From the NCBI GenBank assembly GCA_024998815.1, contig JACEUQ010000003.1, forward strand, positions 385,900 through 449,899: a stretch of 64,000 bases of DNA. The letters are read 5' to 3'. A model generated the notes under the pieces. It was not told the origin of the DNA. It searched no databases and saw only the letters and a program-made list of their open reading frames with translations. How positions within the stretch are numbered: position 1 is the first letter of the stretch; each line of letters begins with the position of its first letter. Positions 54,986 through 63,992 of this stretch are shown here, in pieces. The stretch is from Opitutus sp. (lineage in GTDB: Bacteria; Verrucomicrobiota; Verrucomicrobiia; Opitutales; Opitutaceae). The translations under genes were made by a program, and so were the position numbers.

Positions 54986-55000
54986 GTCCGCTTCGGGAAC

Positions 55001-55262
55001 GTAGCGCAGGTTTCCAGCCTGCATCGGTTGAGCTTCGGCCGTTCAGGCGAGGCTTCCGACTTATACCCATTAGCGTTCAAGTGAGGCTTACGGCATCCTT
55101 GAGCTCACGCTTAAGGCCACGCGCTTCGTGTATACACTCTCTTCGCGTACATACTCTTCGTGTACACACTCTTCGCGTACATACTCTTCGCGTACATACT
55201 CTTCGTGTACACACTCTTCGCGTAGATACTCCTCGTGGCCTTGAGCGTGAGCTCAGGGTGTT
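55001..55262. repeat. GTAGCGCAGGTTTCCAG arm and CCTTGAGCTCACGC repeat with a 15-bp tandem array in its loop
   Basis: Outer arms CCTTGAGCTCACGCTTAAGG (55097) and GGCCTTGAGCGTGAGCTCAG (55236). Between them, about seven copies of a 15-bp unit (CGTACATACTCTTCG / TGTACACACTCTTCG) run from 55122 to 55222. Copies alternate between two forms. Confidence 0.88.
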
Positions 55263-55309
55263 TTCCCACTAGTATTCGCTCCCCCATGAACCCGGTTAAT
55301 TAAGCCCAC

Positions 55310-56979
55310 CTAGGAGCCTGTCGGACTTGGAAAAATAAACGCATTAAATATTTTTATTATATTGACTACCAATTAAAAGCGTAACTAAGTAGTTCCATGG
55401 CAACCAAGTTCGTTATAATTGATCGGCGCACTCCGTTACTGCTGCCGCCCGACCTGCGGGATTGGGTGAAGCCGGATCACTTGGTGCATTTTGTCATCGA
55501 TGCGGTTGACTTGATCGACGTCAGTTCGGTGTCCGTAAATCAGCGTGGGAGCGGCAGTGCGCAATACCCGCCGTCGATGCTCCTGAGTTTACTGACTTAC
55601 AGTTACGCGACGGGAGTTTTTTCCAGCCGCCAAATTGAGCGCACGACCTATGAAAACGTGGCAGTGCGCCTGCTCTGTGCCGACACGCACCCCGACCACG
55701 ATACGATTTGCACGTTCCGCCGGGAGAACCGGAAATTGGTGCAAAAAGCTTTTGCTCAATTACTTCAGATGTCTGCGGCGTGCGGAGTGTTAAAGATCGG
55801 CAACGTCACGGTGGCCGTCGATGGCACCAAAATACTTGCCAACGCCAGCAAGCACTCGGCGGTGAGTTATGCCCATGCGGTTAAGACGATGGAAGTCCTT
55901 GATCTGGAAATCGCTGAACTGTTGCGCAAAGCCGACGCTGCGGACGCGATCCCGCTGCAAGACGGGTTGACGATCCCCGCAGAGATCCAGCGGCGCGAGG
56001 AGCGCAAGGCGACGTTGGCCAAGGCCAAGGCGGAAATCGAGGCCCGGGCGCATCTGCGGTTTCAGGCGGAACAAGCTGAGTATGAAGCTAAAATGGCAAA
56101 ACGCTCCGCGTCCGAAGCCGACACGGGTAAAAAACCGCGTGGCCCAGTTCCCGTTCAGCCCGACCCCACTCCGGGCACGAAAGACCAGGTCAACCTGACC
56201 GATGAAGTCAGCCGGATTATGAAAACGGGCAACGGCTTCCAGCAGTGTTATAATGCACAAGCCGGGGCCGACACCGACTCGCGCCTGATCGTCGGTGCGC
56301 GGGTCTGTAATGCGCCCAATGATAAACAGCAGCTTGAGCCAAACCTGGCGGCCATCGCGCAACATATTGAGGTGGCGAACGTACTGATTGACAGTGGTTT
56401 TGTGAGTGAAGCGGCGGTGACAAAGGCCGAGTCCGCACCGGACGCAACCACAACGGGCGTAACTGTATATGCAGCGATGAAACGGGAGCCGCATGGCCGC
56501 ACGATCGCCCAACTCGAACAGCACGAAGACCCGCCGCAACCGGGCCCCGAGGCGAGCTTCGCCGAACGCATGATCCACCGCACCGCTACGGCCGCCGGAC
56601 GAGCGTTATATAAACTACGGCAAGAAACCATTGAACCGATTTTTGGTATTATAAAAGAGGCGCTCGGCTTCCGACGTTTTTTAATGCGCGGACTGGAAAA
56701 AGTATCCCTCGAATGGGAGCTGGTGTGCCTGGCCTACAACTTTAAGCGTCTTCATCGCCTCAACGCCAAACTGCGGCCGGCCTAACCTCGCCAACGCAGG
56801 AAAACCAACCCTCAAACACCAAAAAAATCCGGACGCGCCATTGATTAACCGCCCTAATCCAACGGGCCACAGCCCGAAGGAGTATTTTAGGCCCCAAAAT
56901 CTATCCGCCACACTCAAAGTTGGCGCGCGGGCCGGGGACTTGGCCCGAACCCGCTTTTTTCAGTCCGACGGGCTGCTAG
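55310..56979 (+). mobile_element. IS1182-family insertion sequence with CTAG target duplication
   Basis: 1662 bp (55314-56975) between CTAG direct repeats at 55310-55313 and 56976-56979. Inverted ends: GAGCCTGTCGGACTTGGAAA (left) and CAGCCCGTCGGACTGAAAAA (right end read inward). Contains one intact transposase gene. The right end lies 14 bp from the stop of the neighbouring 703-aa gene. Confidence 0.9.
55397..56785 (+). CDS. IS1182-family transposase
   Basis: 462 aa. The N-terminal DUF772-type domain (RTPLLLPPDLRDWVKPDHLV, YPPSMLLSLLTYSYATGVFS, RQIERTTYENVAVRLLCADT) is followed by the DDE catalytic core: TVAVDGTKILANASKHSAVS, GFQQCYNAQAGADTDSRLIV, ANVLIDSGFVSEAAV. The C-terminus shows ETIEPIFGIIKEALGFRRFL then RGLEKVSLEWELVCLAYNFK, with the catalytic Glu. 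A helical insert separates the first and second halves. The frame is intact. Confidence 0.93.
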   Translation: MATKFVIIDRRTPLLLPPDLRDWVKPDHLVHFVIDAVDLIDVSSVSVNQRGSGSAQYPPSMLLSLLTYSYATGVFSSRQIERTTYENVAVRLLCADTHPDHDTICTFRRENRKLVQKAFAQLLQMSAACGVLKIGNVTVAVDGTKILANASKHSAVSYAHAVKTMEVLDLEIAELLRKADAADAIPLQDGLTIPAEIQRREERKATLAKAKAEIEARAHLRFQAEQAEYEAKMAKRSASEADTGKKPRGPVPVQPDPTPGTKDQVNLTDEVSRIMKTGNGFQQCYNAQAGADTDSRLIVGARVCNAPNDKQQLEPNLAAIAQHIEVANVLIDSGFVSEAAVTKAESAPDATTTGVTVYAAMKREPHGRTIAQLEQHEDPPQPGPEASFAERMIHRTATAAGRALYKLRQETIEPIFGIIKEALGFRRFLMRGLEKVSLEWELVCLAYNFKRLHRLNAKLRPA

Positions 56980-56993
56980 AACACGAAGTGGTA

Positions 56994-59105
56994 TTACTCC
57001 TCAGCCACCGGTTTCTTAATGCGCGGTTTGGCGGTGCCGCCGGTTTTTTTGACCGCGCTTTTGGCGGCCTTGGCGTTGAGCCAAACCGATCCGTCCTTCG
57101 GGTTTTTGTTGAGCCAATAAATCTCATCGGCCTGCACCACGAACGAGGGCTTGTGCTCCTCGGTGGCGGGCAACGCCAACCCCAGCTCGGTGAGCGTGAC
57201 CAGCAAAACTTGCAGGTCCTGGCCCACGCTTTTCGCCAGATAGCCGGTTTCGGCGGATACGCCGCTGCCGCGCTTGTTCGGCTTGAGCAACAGGCGTAGC
57301 GCCGTAAGCGCTGCCGTCCCGGCCGACTGCCGCGAGGCTTTGCGCACCGGTGCCTTCGTTTCAGGTTCCACGGGTGACTCCGGCGTCGGCACCGTGTCGG
57401 TTGGTCCGCCTGCCTCGTTCGGTGCAGACGGCATCTGATCGGCTGCGGCGTCGAGGGGCGCAGATTCGGTTTCACTCGCCGAAACGGTTTCAACGTCGAC
57501 TGCGGCTGATTGCGCAGCGGGCGTGCCTTGCGAATCGGGCGAGGCGGATTCGGGCGCGGCAGCGGCGGTCTCGGGTGTCACGGCGGGGGAAGGCACAGCG
57601 ACTTCGGCCGAGGCCGGGGTTGCGCCTGTAGCCTCGGCAGGGCTCGCCTCGGAGTTGGCAGTCACCTCGGCGCTGGTGTTGGCGGAAGTTTCGCCTGCCG
57701 GTTGGTCTGAATTCGGGGTGCGAGCCTCGTCGCCGTTGATCCAGATGGCGCCACGGGGGTCCTTGTTTAACCAGTAAACGTAGGCGCCTAGGGTGGTCTT
57801 GATTGTCTTGTCGGTGGCGTTTTCTGGCACCGGAAGACCCGTGGCAGCGAGGGCGGCGACGAGTTCGGCCTCGGTGTGTTTGAGGGCGCGGGCGAGGAAC
57901 ACAGTGCTCCCCGAATAGCCGGGGCCGCGACGGTTGCGGCGCATGAGCGGGCGGATCGCAGCCAGCAACTCTTCGCCTTGCGGCAACGGGGTCGCGGCGG
58001 GATCTGCGAGCTGTGCCGTTTCGCTGGCGGCAGGTGCAGCGCCCTCGCTCGCGTTGGCGACAGGGGCTTCGGCGACGTTGAGCTGGGAGGGGGCGGTGCC
58101 GTTGGGGGCAATCGGGGCTGCCTCGGTTTGAGCGGCCTTGGCCTGCGCGGCAGCGGCGCGGGCGGCGGCTTGCGCAGCCTGGGCGGCTTCACGCGCGGCT
58201 TGGGCGGCGACGCGACGGGCTTCGTGCTCGGCTTGTTGGGCGAGACGCCGCGCTTCGTGTTCGGCGCGGCGGGCCGCCTGTTCGGCTTCGCGGGCGATGC
58301 GCTCGGCCTCGCGTTTGGCCTTCTCGGCCTGCTCGGCGGCGGCTTCCTCGACGAGTAACGCGGCAGCCGGATCGCTCGGGTCGAGTTTTTTGGCGGCCAC
58401 GACGCGGTAGACCGGACGCGGTTTTTCGCGGGTGTTGATGAACAGCTCGTGGCGGTTGTTCAGGTTGAGCCAGTAAAGGTCGCCCTCGAATTCCAGGTAT
58501 TCGGGTTCTGAGTCCTCTTTATCCGGAATGGCAAAACCGCATTCCTTAAGCGCACCGATCATGTCGCCCTCGGCCTGTTCCCAGCGCTTGGCAAGGAAGG
58601 TCACGCCGACGGACTGGCCGTTGCCGCGCTGGTTTTTGCGCAGGTGCGGTTTGATCGCCTCGAAGAAATTGGGCAGGTCGTCGTCGTAGTTATCCCATTC
58701 GTCGAGATCCTCGCCGGCGTGGGCGTCGGGGTCGCTGTCGCGCTCGGTGTCGCGGAGTTTGCGGTGAGTCTCCTCGGTGGCCGCGCGTTCGGAGATGAGC
58801 GTCGAGGGCTGCTCGGCAGCGGCGTCGGCGGCAGCGGTGTTGCCCTGGAACTTGGCGGCAAATTCGGCGCGCAGTTTGTCTGCCTCGAGTTTGGCGGCTG
58901 CGGCGGCGGCGCTTTCCAGAGTCCAGTCGCGCAAGGTGGTGCGGCGGGCGACCCCGTTGAAGGCCAAAGCGTTATTAGGTAAATTCTGGTAGCTGATGAT
59001 CTCCCACTCGTCCTTGCCGAGCTGGTTGAGGTAGGACTCCAGGAGGGCGGAGGTCGCAAAGCCATGCGGGCCGCTGGTGATGTGCTTATATTCCCAAAGT
59101 GACAT
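56994..59105 (-). CDS. DUF4177-like N-terminus plus three copies of an unrecognised repeat domain
   Basis: 703 aa from MSLWEYKHITSGPHGFATSA; the 16 residues before it in the longer frame are not needed. Residues 1-50 (LNQLGKDEWEIISYQNL) resemble DUF4177. Three related segments follow: PHLRKNQRGNGQSVGVTFLA to DLYWLNLNNRHELFIN; PLMRRNRRGPGYSGSTVFLA to YVYWLNKDPRGAIWIN; and LLKPNKRGSGVSAETGYLAK to EIYWLNKNPKDGSVWLN. Each is ~75 residues: a basic (K/R)N(K/Q/R)RG start, a helix-rich middle and a YWLN hairpin end, like a small winged-helix fold. Between copies 1 and 2 is an Ala/Glu/Arg coiled coil (AEQAARRAEHEARRLAQQAE). An Ala/Pro/Ser/Thr linker precedes copy 3. Function unknown; nucleic-acid binding is a guess. 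Confidence 0.8.
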   Translation of the reverse strand: MSLWEYKHITSGPHGFATSALLESYLNQLGKDEWEIISYQNLPNNALAFNGVARRTTLRDWTLESAAAAAAKLEADKLRAEFAAKFQGNTAAADAAAEQPSTLISERAATEETHRKLRDTERDSDPDAHAGEDLDEWDNYDDDLPNFFEAIKPHLRKNQRGNGQSVGVTFLAKRWEQAEGDMIGALKECGFAIPDKEDSEPEYLEFEGDLYWLNLNNRHELFINTREKPRPVYRVVAAKKLDPSDPAAALLVEEAAAEQAEKAKREAERIAREAEQAARRAEHEARRLAQQAEHEARRVAAQAAREAAQAAQAAARAAAAQAKAAQTEAAPIAPNGTAPSQLNVAEAPVANASEGAAPAASETAQLADPAATPLPQGEELLAAIRPLMRRNRRGPGYSGSTVFLARALKHTEAELVAALAATGLPVPENATDKTIKTTLGAYVYWLNKDPRGAIWINGDEARTPNSDQPAGETSANTSAEVTANSEASPAEATGATPASAEVAVPSPAVTPETAAAAPESASPDSQGTPAAQSAAVDVETVSASETESAPLDAAADQMPSAPNEAGGPTDTVPTPESPVEPETKAPVRKASRQSAGTAALTALRLLLKPNKRGSGVSAETGYLAKSVGQDLQVLLVTLTELGLALPATEEHKPSFVVQADEIYWLNKNPKDGSVWLNAKAAKSAVKKTGGTAKPRIKKPVAEE

Positions 59106-59181
59106 AAAAAATGGTGTGCGGGGTAGCGCGGGTAACGCATCCCAAATGCCCAACCCGTTGCCGAGCCTATAATGTGCGCAG

Positions 59182-60306
59182 CTACTTGGTGACTGCGGCC
59201 AAAAACCACTCCAGCGCGTACCACGACAACTGGCCTGATGGACCGCGCGGATTGAAGTCGCAGGCGTGGGTGGCCCACGGCAGCGACACGAGGGCGTTGG
59301 GCACCCCGAGGGTGTCGAGTTTGGTGTGCAAGCGCGCGCTCAGTTGGTACCACACCAGCGAATCTTGATGGCCGTGGACGAGCAGGGTGGGCACCGCGTT
59401 TTCGCGGTTTACGATGAGGTAACCCGAGGAGGTGCGATACGCCTCGGGGGCGCTCTCCGGCGGGCCGCCGAGGAATTGGCGCAGGATCTTGATCGCGTTG
59501 AGCCAATCGTCTTCGCGCGAAATCCCCCACTCGAAGACCTGGTCGTTGGGGCCGTAAAAGGAGACCGCCCCGCGCACCGGAAACTCCTTGTGTCCGTAGG
59601 CCAGGGCGGTGGCCAGTTGCCCGCCCGCCGAACGCCCCATCAGCACCAGGCGCGTCGGGTCGATCGCCAACGACGAGGCGTGGGTGCGCAAGTGGTTTAT
59701 CGCCGACATGATGTCGTCGGCCTGCCCCGGCCACACGGTTGCCGGGGCCAGCCGATAACTCACCGCTGCCACCGCATAGCCGCGGTGGGCGAGGTGGTGA
59801 TTCAAGTCGGGTAACTGGTGCCGGTCGCCCGCCTCCCAGCTGCCGCCGTGGATCATCACCACACACGGTGCCGGCCCTGCGCGCCCTTCGGCACGGTAAA
59901 AATCCAGCTCCAGCCCGCCTGTGATCGTGTAGGTTTCCACCACCACGGGCGGATAACTCGGCGCAATCAAGCGGCTGAGCGAAAACGGCGAGTGGTTCAT
60001 TTTTACCGGACCAAACGCGGCTGTCAGTTTTGCTGGCAGGCTGCGGCTAATCCATGCCGCCTGGACTACCGGTCGTAGCAAGGCCAGCACGCCGACCCCA
60101 CTCAGCAGTAGAATACCTTTACTCCACGGGCCGCCATCCCACCAGGCTGCCGCTCCAGTTAGCAACGGCACCACGGCGAGAAAATGGCCGAATTCACCCG
60201 TGATGACCGCGGTTTTCCACAACGCCAACGTGGGCACTCGCCACCACGTGAGCGAGGCGACCCCCGCCCAGATCATGGCCAAAATAAAGAGGAGCCCGTA
60301 CCACAC
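59182..60306 (-). CDS. membrane-anchored alpha/beta hydrolase (BD-FAE/esterase-like)
   Basis: 374 aa. The first ~100 residues hold three hydrophobic helices (MWYGLLFILAMIWAGVASLT, GHFLAVVPLLTGAAAWW, GILLLSGVGVLALLRPVVQ). The catalytic domain then shows oxyanion motif VVMIHGGSWEAGDRHQL, the nucleophile VLMGRSAGGQLATAL (Ser), and VPTLLVHGHQDSLVWYQLSA plus HACDF with the acid and His. It would hydrolyse esters near the membrane. The neighbouring 703-aa gene ends 77 bp away. Confidence 0.87.
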   Translation of the reverse strand: MWYGLLFILAMIWAGVASLTWWRVPTLALWKTAVITGEFGHFLAVVPLLTGAAAWWDGGPWSKGILLLSGVGVLALLRPVVQAAWISRSLPAKLTAAFGPVKMNHSPFSLSRLIAPSYPPVVVETYTITGGLELDFYRAEGRAGPAPCVVMIHGGSWEAGDRHQLPDLNHHLAHRGYAVAAVSYRLAPATVWPGQADDIMSAINHLRTHASSLAIDPTRLVLMGRSAGGQLATALAYGHKEFPVRGAVSFYGPNDQVFEWGISREDDWLNAIKILRQFLGGPPESAPEAYRTSSGYLIVNRENAVPTLLVHGHQDSLVWYQLSARLHTKLDTLGVPNALVSLPWATHACDFNPRGPSGQLSWYALEWFLAAVTK

Positions 60307-60398
60307 GGGACAGCGTACGCCCCTGCGGCGACCCTCGCAAATGACGGCGACGGTTTAAGGCCAGATTTAAGGCATGCTTTACCACGGGTAACCGCCAG

Positions 60399-61076
60399 CG
60401 GAACGAGAACGAGTAAGAGTAAGAGAACGATTGCGGAGGGACGACCTCCGTGTCGTCCGGAATCTAGAAGTAGCGCAGACTTCCAGTCTGCTCTGGAGTT
60501 TGGCCCCAAAACGAGTTGAGATCCGTCCCCCCAGCTAAGGTAGAAGCGTACCGCAGGTAGCAACGGCATGGGTTTCGATGCGTTCGTGGACGTGCGGGTG
60601 GCTGTTGCGAAGTCTGCGAAACTCTCCGGAGTGATCAGCTCAGATCGCCATACATGATGCGCAGCACCTGTATGGTTCTTGGCACGAGTTAAACGGCCAA
60701 ACTCCAGACCTTGAGCTCACGCTCAAGGCCACGTTCGGGCGGGTGCGGCCTGGAGTGTGCCTTTGCCTGGGTGGCTTTGGCTCGGTGTGGCTTCGTGCGT
60801 GAGCACGAGGTGTTTTTTCTGGCTGCGGTGCGCCGAATCCTTGAGCTCACGCTCAAGGCCACAAGGAGTGTGTTCGCGAAGAGTGTGGCCTTGAGCGTGA
60901 GCTCAAGGATTCGGCTGATCTTCGTTCGACTAGTCAGAGGCCAAACTCCAGCGCAGACTTCCAGTCTGCTTAGAAGACGGTTCGGGGCCTGCGACCGGAG
61001 GCAGACTGGAAGTCTGCGCTACTTTTTTCATCGCCAGCCCACACGGAGGTGGGCCCTCTCGCTGGCGGACCTGGGC
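60399..61076. repeat. gene-free repeat region including an uninterrupted copy of the intron target element
   Basis: AGAACGAGTAAGAGTAAGAG block (60403-60432), GGAGGGACGACCTCCGTGTC arm, GTAGCGCAGACTTCCAG arm (60470-60492), then the 212-bp GGAGTTTGGCC...GGCCAAACTCC element (60495-60706). After that come CCTTGAGCTCACGCTCAAGG repeats (60708-60915), the GACTAGTCAGAGGCCAAACT junction, and a GTAGCGCAGACTTCCAG pair (60953-61028). No gene seen in 60307-61076. Confidence 0.85.
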
Positions 61077-62660
61077 TCAGGCGCTTTGCGGTTCGGTTTC
61101 GGCCAGCAGGGCGTCGAAACTGAGCCGCGCATCGGCCAGCTCATTGAATTGGCGGTAGGTTGCATCGAAGCGCGCCAGCCCTGCGTCGGTGTGCAGTTTG
61201 GGGTCGATGGCGACGTTGCCGTTAAAGGATTCAAGGTGGTGCTTGATGTCGGCCACGGTGCGGGAGTGGAGCGGGAAATTGGGGCGGTAGCAGTCGTTGT
61301 CGGGATTGGTGTCGCCGTCGTCGATGGCCACCACCAGGCGCAGCGCCATGAGGCGGGCGAGGCATTGGTCGGTGAGGCTGCGCGGCACGCACAACATGTC
61401 GGCCATCTCCTGGGAATCGGGGGCGTTTTCGTTGGCGCGGAAGCGCCGTCCGATGAGGATAAGGCAGCCGAAACACAGTGTTTGTTTGGTGCGCGCGGAG
61501 AGGCTTTCCCAGGTGCTGTAGGCGGCCAGCGAGCGGGCGTTTTGCAGGGCGTAGGTGAACTGCCCGCCGATGAGCAAGAACAGCCACGACAGGTACATAC
61601 CGAACATCAAAACGAGGATGATGCTCAACGAGCCGTAGAACTTGTTGAAATTGGCCACATTGCCCGCGTAAAGCGCGCCCAGCTTTTGGTTGGTCACCAG
61701 AATGACAGCCACCAACAGCCCGCCACCGAGCGCCGGCCACCAGCGCACCTTGGCGTTGGGCATGAATTTGTTGAACAGCGCCACCAGCAGCGTCATCAAT
61801 CCGATGGAGATGAGCGTCGGGCCGGCACCGCTGAGGAAGCGCACGAGCCCGGGCAGGTTACGCAGCCATTCGGGGAGGTCGTCGACTTGTTTGGCAAACG
61901 ACGCGCCGGAGAGCATGGTCAGCGAGGCGGCGCCGAGCACGCAGCTCACGGCCATGAAGAGGAAGTAGTTAATGAAGCGGCTTTTCCAGGGGCGGCCTTT
62001 GCTCACGTTCCAAATCGTGTTAAAGGCGTTTTCAACCCGGGACAGCATCATCACCGCGAGGAAAACGAGGATGAGTAGGCCGCCTGCCGAGGCTCCGCCG
62101 CTGGCGGCCTGGGTGAGCAGGTTGTCGACCATGCTGTCCAGATCCAGGCCGGCGGGAGCCGGAGGGGCTGCGGAGGTTGCCGGGGTGTTAGCCCCAGGGG
62201 TGTTTGCGGCGAGCGTCATCGCCGCGGGCGATCCAGAAGCGGGGCTTTCGCCGACGGCGGCTGCGCCTTCGGCGGCTCCAGCGGCCGTGGCGTTTGCGGC
62301 ATGCAAGCCGGTTTGCGGCGCCAGCCCGTGAAGGGCCGAAGAGATCGCCTCCTTTAGTTTTTGGTGGCCGTTCTCCTGTTTGCTCAAAATGAAGCCGCCC
62401 AGGGTGAGCGCCAAGACGAGCATCGGCCCGATCGACATCAGCGTGTAGTAAGTGAGCGCCGCCGACTGCACGGGGATCTTGTTATAGATAACCCCCTTGA
62501 CGGTGGTCGCACTCACGCGGAGCAGTGCTTTGAGTCGTCCGCTTGGCGAAGTGTCGTTCATGGCCTCGGACGTCCAGATGCCCTCGCGCAAACGCAAGAG
62601 CCCGGCGATCGGCGATTTTTTGGCGGTTGGGGGGCGGGTGGTGGTGGCGGTGTCGCTCAT
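61077..62660 (-). CDS. YihY/BrkB-family inner-membrane protein
   Basis: 527 aa. BrkB core: IYNKIPVQSAALTYYTLMSI, GPMLVLALTLGGFILSKQEN, FLAVMMLSRVENAFNTIWNV, FNKFMPNAKVRWWPALGGGL, and FNKFYGSLSIILVLMFGMYL, with six membrane helices. An Ala/Pro/Ser-rich low-complexity stretch (about residues 125-168) interrupts the region between helices 1 and 2, longer than usual. The C-terminal ~130 residues form a winged-helix-like cytoplasmic domain (LCVPRSLTDQCLARLMALRL). The family was once misnamed ribonuclease BN. Substrate unknown. Confidence 0.9.
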   Translation of the reverse strand: MSDTATTTRPPTAKKSPIAGLLRLREGIWTSEAMNDTSPSGRLKALLRVSATTVKGVIYNKIPVQSAALTYYTLMSIGPMLVLALTLGGFILSKQENGHQKLKEAISSALHGLAPQTGLHAANATAAGAAEGAAAVGESPASGSPAAMTLAANTPGANTPATSAAPPAPAGLDLDSMVDNLLTQAASGGASAGGLLILVFLAVMMLSRVENAFNTIWNVSKGRPWKSRFINYFLFMAVSCVLGAASLTMLSGASFAKQVDDLPEWLRNLPGLVRFLSGAGPTLISIGLMTLLVALFNKFMPNAKVRWWPALGGGLLVAVILVTNQKLGALYAGNVANFNKFYGSLSIILVLMFGMYLSWLFLLIGGQFTYALQNARSLAAYSTWESLSARTKQTLCFGCLILIGRRFRANENAPDSQEMADMLCVPRSLTDQCLARLMALRLVVAIDDGDTNPDNDCYRPNFPLHSRTVADIKHHLESFNGNVAIDPKLHTDAGLARFDATYRQFNELADARLSFDALLAETEPQSA

Positions 62661-62785
62661 GGCTTAAAATGGATTGGCGGTGAAAACGGTGGGAACGGTA
62701 AAATGGAAACCGGAGCGCTTCATCAACCGGAGCGACTCAAAAGAGTAAAGGACAAGGACGGCGGCGGCGGGAATGGGGTCGAACG

Positions 62786-62890
62786 CGGAGTTTTAACGCA
62801 AAGGCGCAAAGGGACGCAAAGATCGCCAAGCCATGCGCTGCATTACTCGGCGTACTTCGGATCGACCTTCGCGTCTTTGCGTTAAAATCC
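62786..62890. repeat. AACGCAAAGGCGCAAAGGGA inverted repeat
   Basis: GTTTTAACGCAAAGGCGCAA faces TTCGCGTCTTTGCGTTAAAA, related to the AGCCGCAAAAGAACGCAAAG family but diverged. It lies in the gap between the divergent YihY-like and RlmM-like genes; nothing else is seen in 62661-62981. Confidence 0.85.
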
Positions 62891-62981
62891 GCTGCAGAAT
62901 CCACCCCGTGGCACCGCACTGGCCAACGCTCCCGTTAAAATTCTCGCCGCCTCCCTGCACGGGCGGCACGCTGCGCCACAA

Positions 62982-63992
62982 ATGATTTTTACCTGCCAAC
63001 CCGGATTCGTGGATTTGCTCGCCGGCGAGCTGCGCGCTCGCGGCTACGCCCCCGTCGAGCAGGGCCCGGGCTGGGTCCGCACCGAAGCCAATCCGGCCTC
63101 GCCCGACGTGCCCGATCTGTGTTTTCCGCAGATGATCCTGCTCGACCCCGTCGAGATCGCGGCCGACTCGGTCAACGCCCTGGCCGCCAAGGTCACCGAG
63201 CAGTTTTTAACCACCGCCAAAACCGACCGCTTCGATGCGGAGTGGCCGTGTTTGTTTGAAGAGGCCGCCGAACTCGACGGCCTAGGGCGCCGCGTCAAAG
63301 GCGTCGAAAAGATGGTCTACGAAAACCTCAAAAAGCGCATGGCGCGCGTGGCCAAACTCGCGGTGGTCACCAAGCCGCGTGGCGTTGCCCGGTTGCGTGG
63401 GCTCTATGTGTTTTTCGTCGATTTCAAGCGCGCCTACGTGTCGCGCGAGGCGATCTTCGGCGGGCAGCGCCGCATGGCCGACGACGAGCAGGCGCCGTCG
63501 CGCTCCTACCTCAAAATCGAGGAGGCCTACATCGTGCTTGGCCGTGAACCCCAGTTTGAGGAAACCGTCGCCGACCTCGGTGCCGCGCCCGGCGGCTGGA
63601 GTTACAGTGCGTCCAAGCGCGGCGCCAAGATCGTGGCCGTCGACAACGGCCCGCTCAAAGGCGGCGCGTATAACAATTACAAGATCGAGCACCGCATGGA
63701 GGACGCCTTTCAGTTCCGGCCGGCGTCCGGGCAGGTGTTTGACTGGATGTTCTGCGACCTGGTCGAGGAGCCGCATCACGTGGTCGAGAACCTGATCACG
63801 CCGTGGTTGGCCAACAAATGGTGTCGCCGCTTTGTGGTTATCCTCAAGTTCGGCCGCGTCGATCCGCTCGCGTTGCTAGCCGAGATGCGCGCGCCCGAGT
63901 CGGTGTTTTCGCGCTGCGGAGTCAACGTGCGCATCCGCCACCTTTATCACGACCGCGAGGAGTTCACCCTGGTCGGCGAGGTGAAGGAATAA
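62982..63992 (+). CDS. RlmM-like 23S rRNA 2'-O-ribose methyltransferase
   Basis: 336 aa. The N-terminal THUMP-like region (MIFTCQPGFVDLLAGELRAR) leads to an FtsJ/RrmJ-type domain: SRSYLKIEEAYIVLG, SAM loop VADLGAAPGGWSYSASKRGA, DWMFCDLVEEPHHVVENLIT, and RRFVVILKFGRVD. The spaced Lys (Lys in YLKIEEA), Asp (FCDLVEEP), Lys (ILKFGR) and terminal Glu (HDREEFTLVG) fit the K-D-K-E tetrad of 2'-O-ribose methyltransferases. RlmM modifies the C2498 ribose of E. coli 23S rRNA; the exact site here is inferred. The stop is 8 bp from the right edge. Confidence 0.88.
   Translation: MIFTCQPGFVDLLAGELRARGYAPVEQGPGWVRTEANPASPDVPDLCFPQMILLDPVEIAADSVNALAAKVTEQFLTTAKTDRFDAEWPCLFEEAAELDGLGRRVKGVEKMVYENLKKRMARVAKLAVVTKPRGVARLRGLYVFFVDFKRAYVSREAIFGGQRRMADDEQAPSRSYLKIEEAYIVLGREPQFEETVADLGAAPGGWSYSASKRGAKIVAVDNGPLKGGAYNNYKIEHRMEDAFQFRPASGQVFDWMFCDLVEEPHHVVENLITPWLANKWCRRFVVILKFGRVDPLALLAEMRAPESVFSRCGVNVRIRHLYHDREEFTLVGEVKE

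Noticed and set aside
55081-55272. 63-aa frame with LRVHTLRVHT repeats as a gene
   Set aside because: It is a translation of the 15-bp tandem array inside a dispersed inverted repeat, with no start signal or family.
60495-60706. A third group II intron or its remnant
   Set aside because: No intron ends, domain V or RT sequence are present; the site is uninterrupted.
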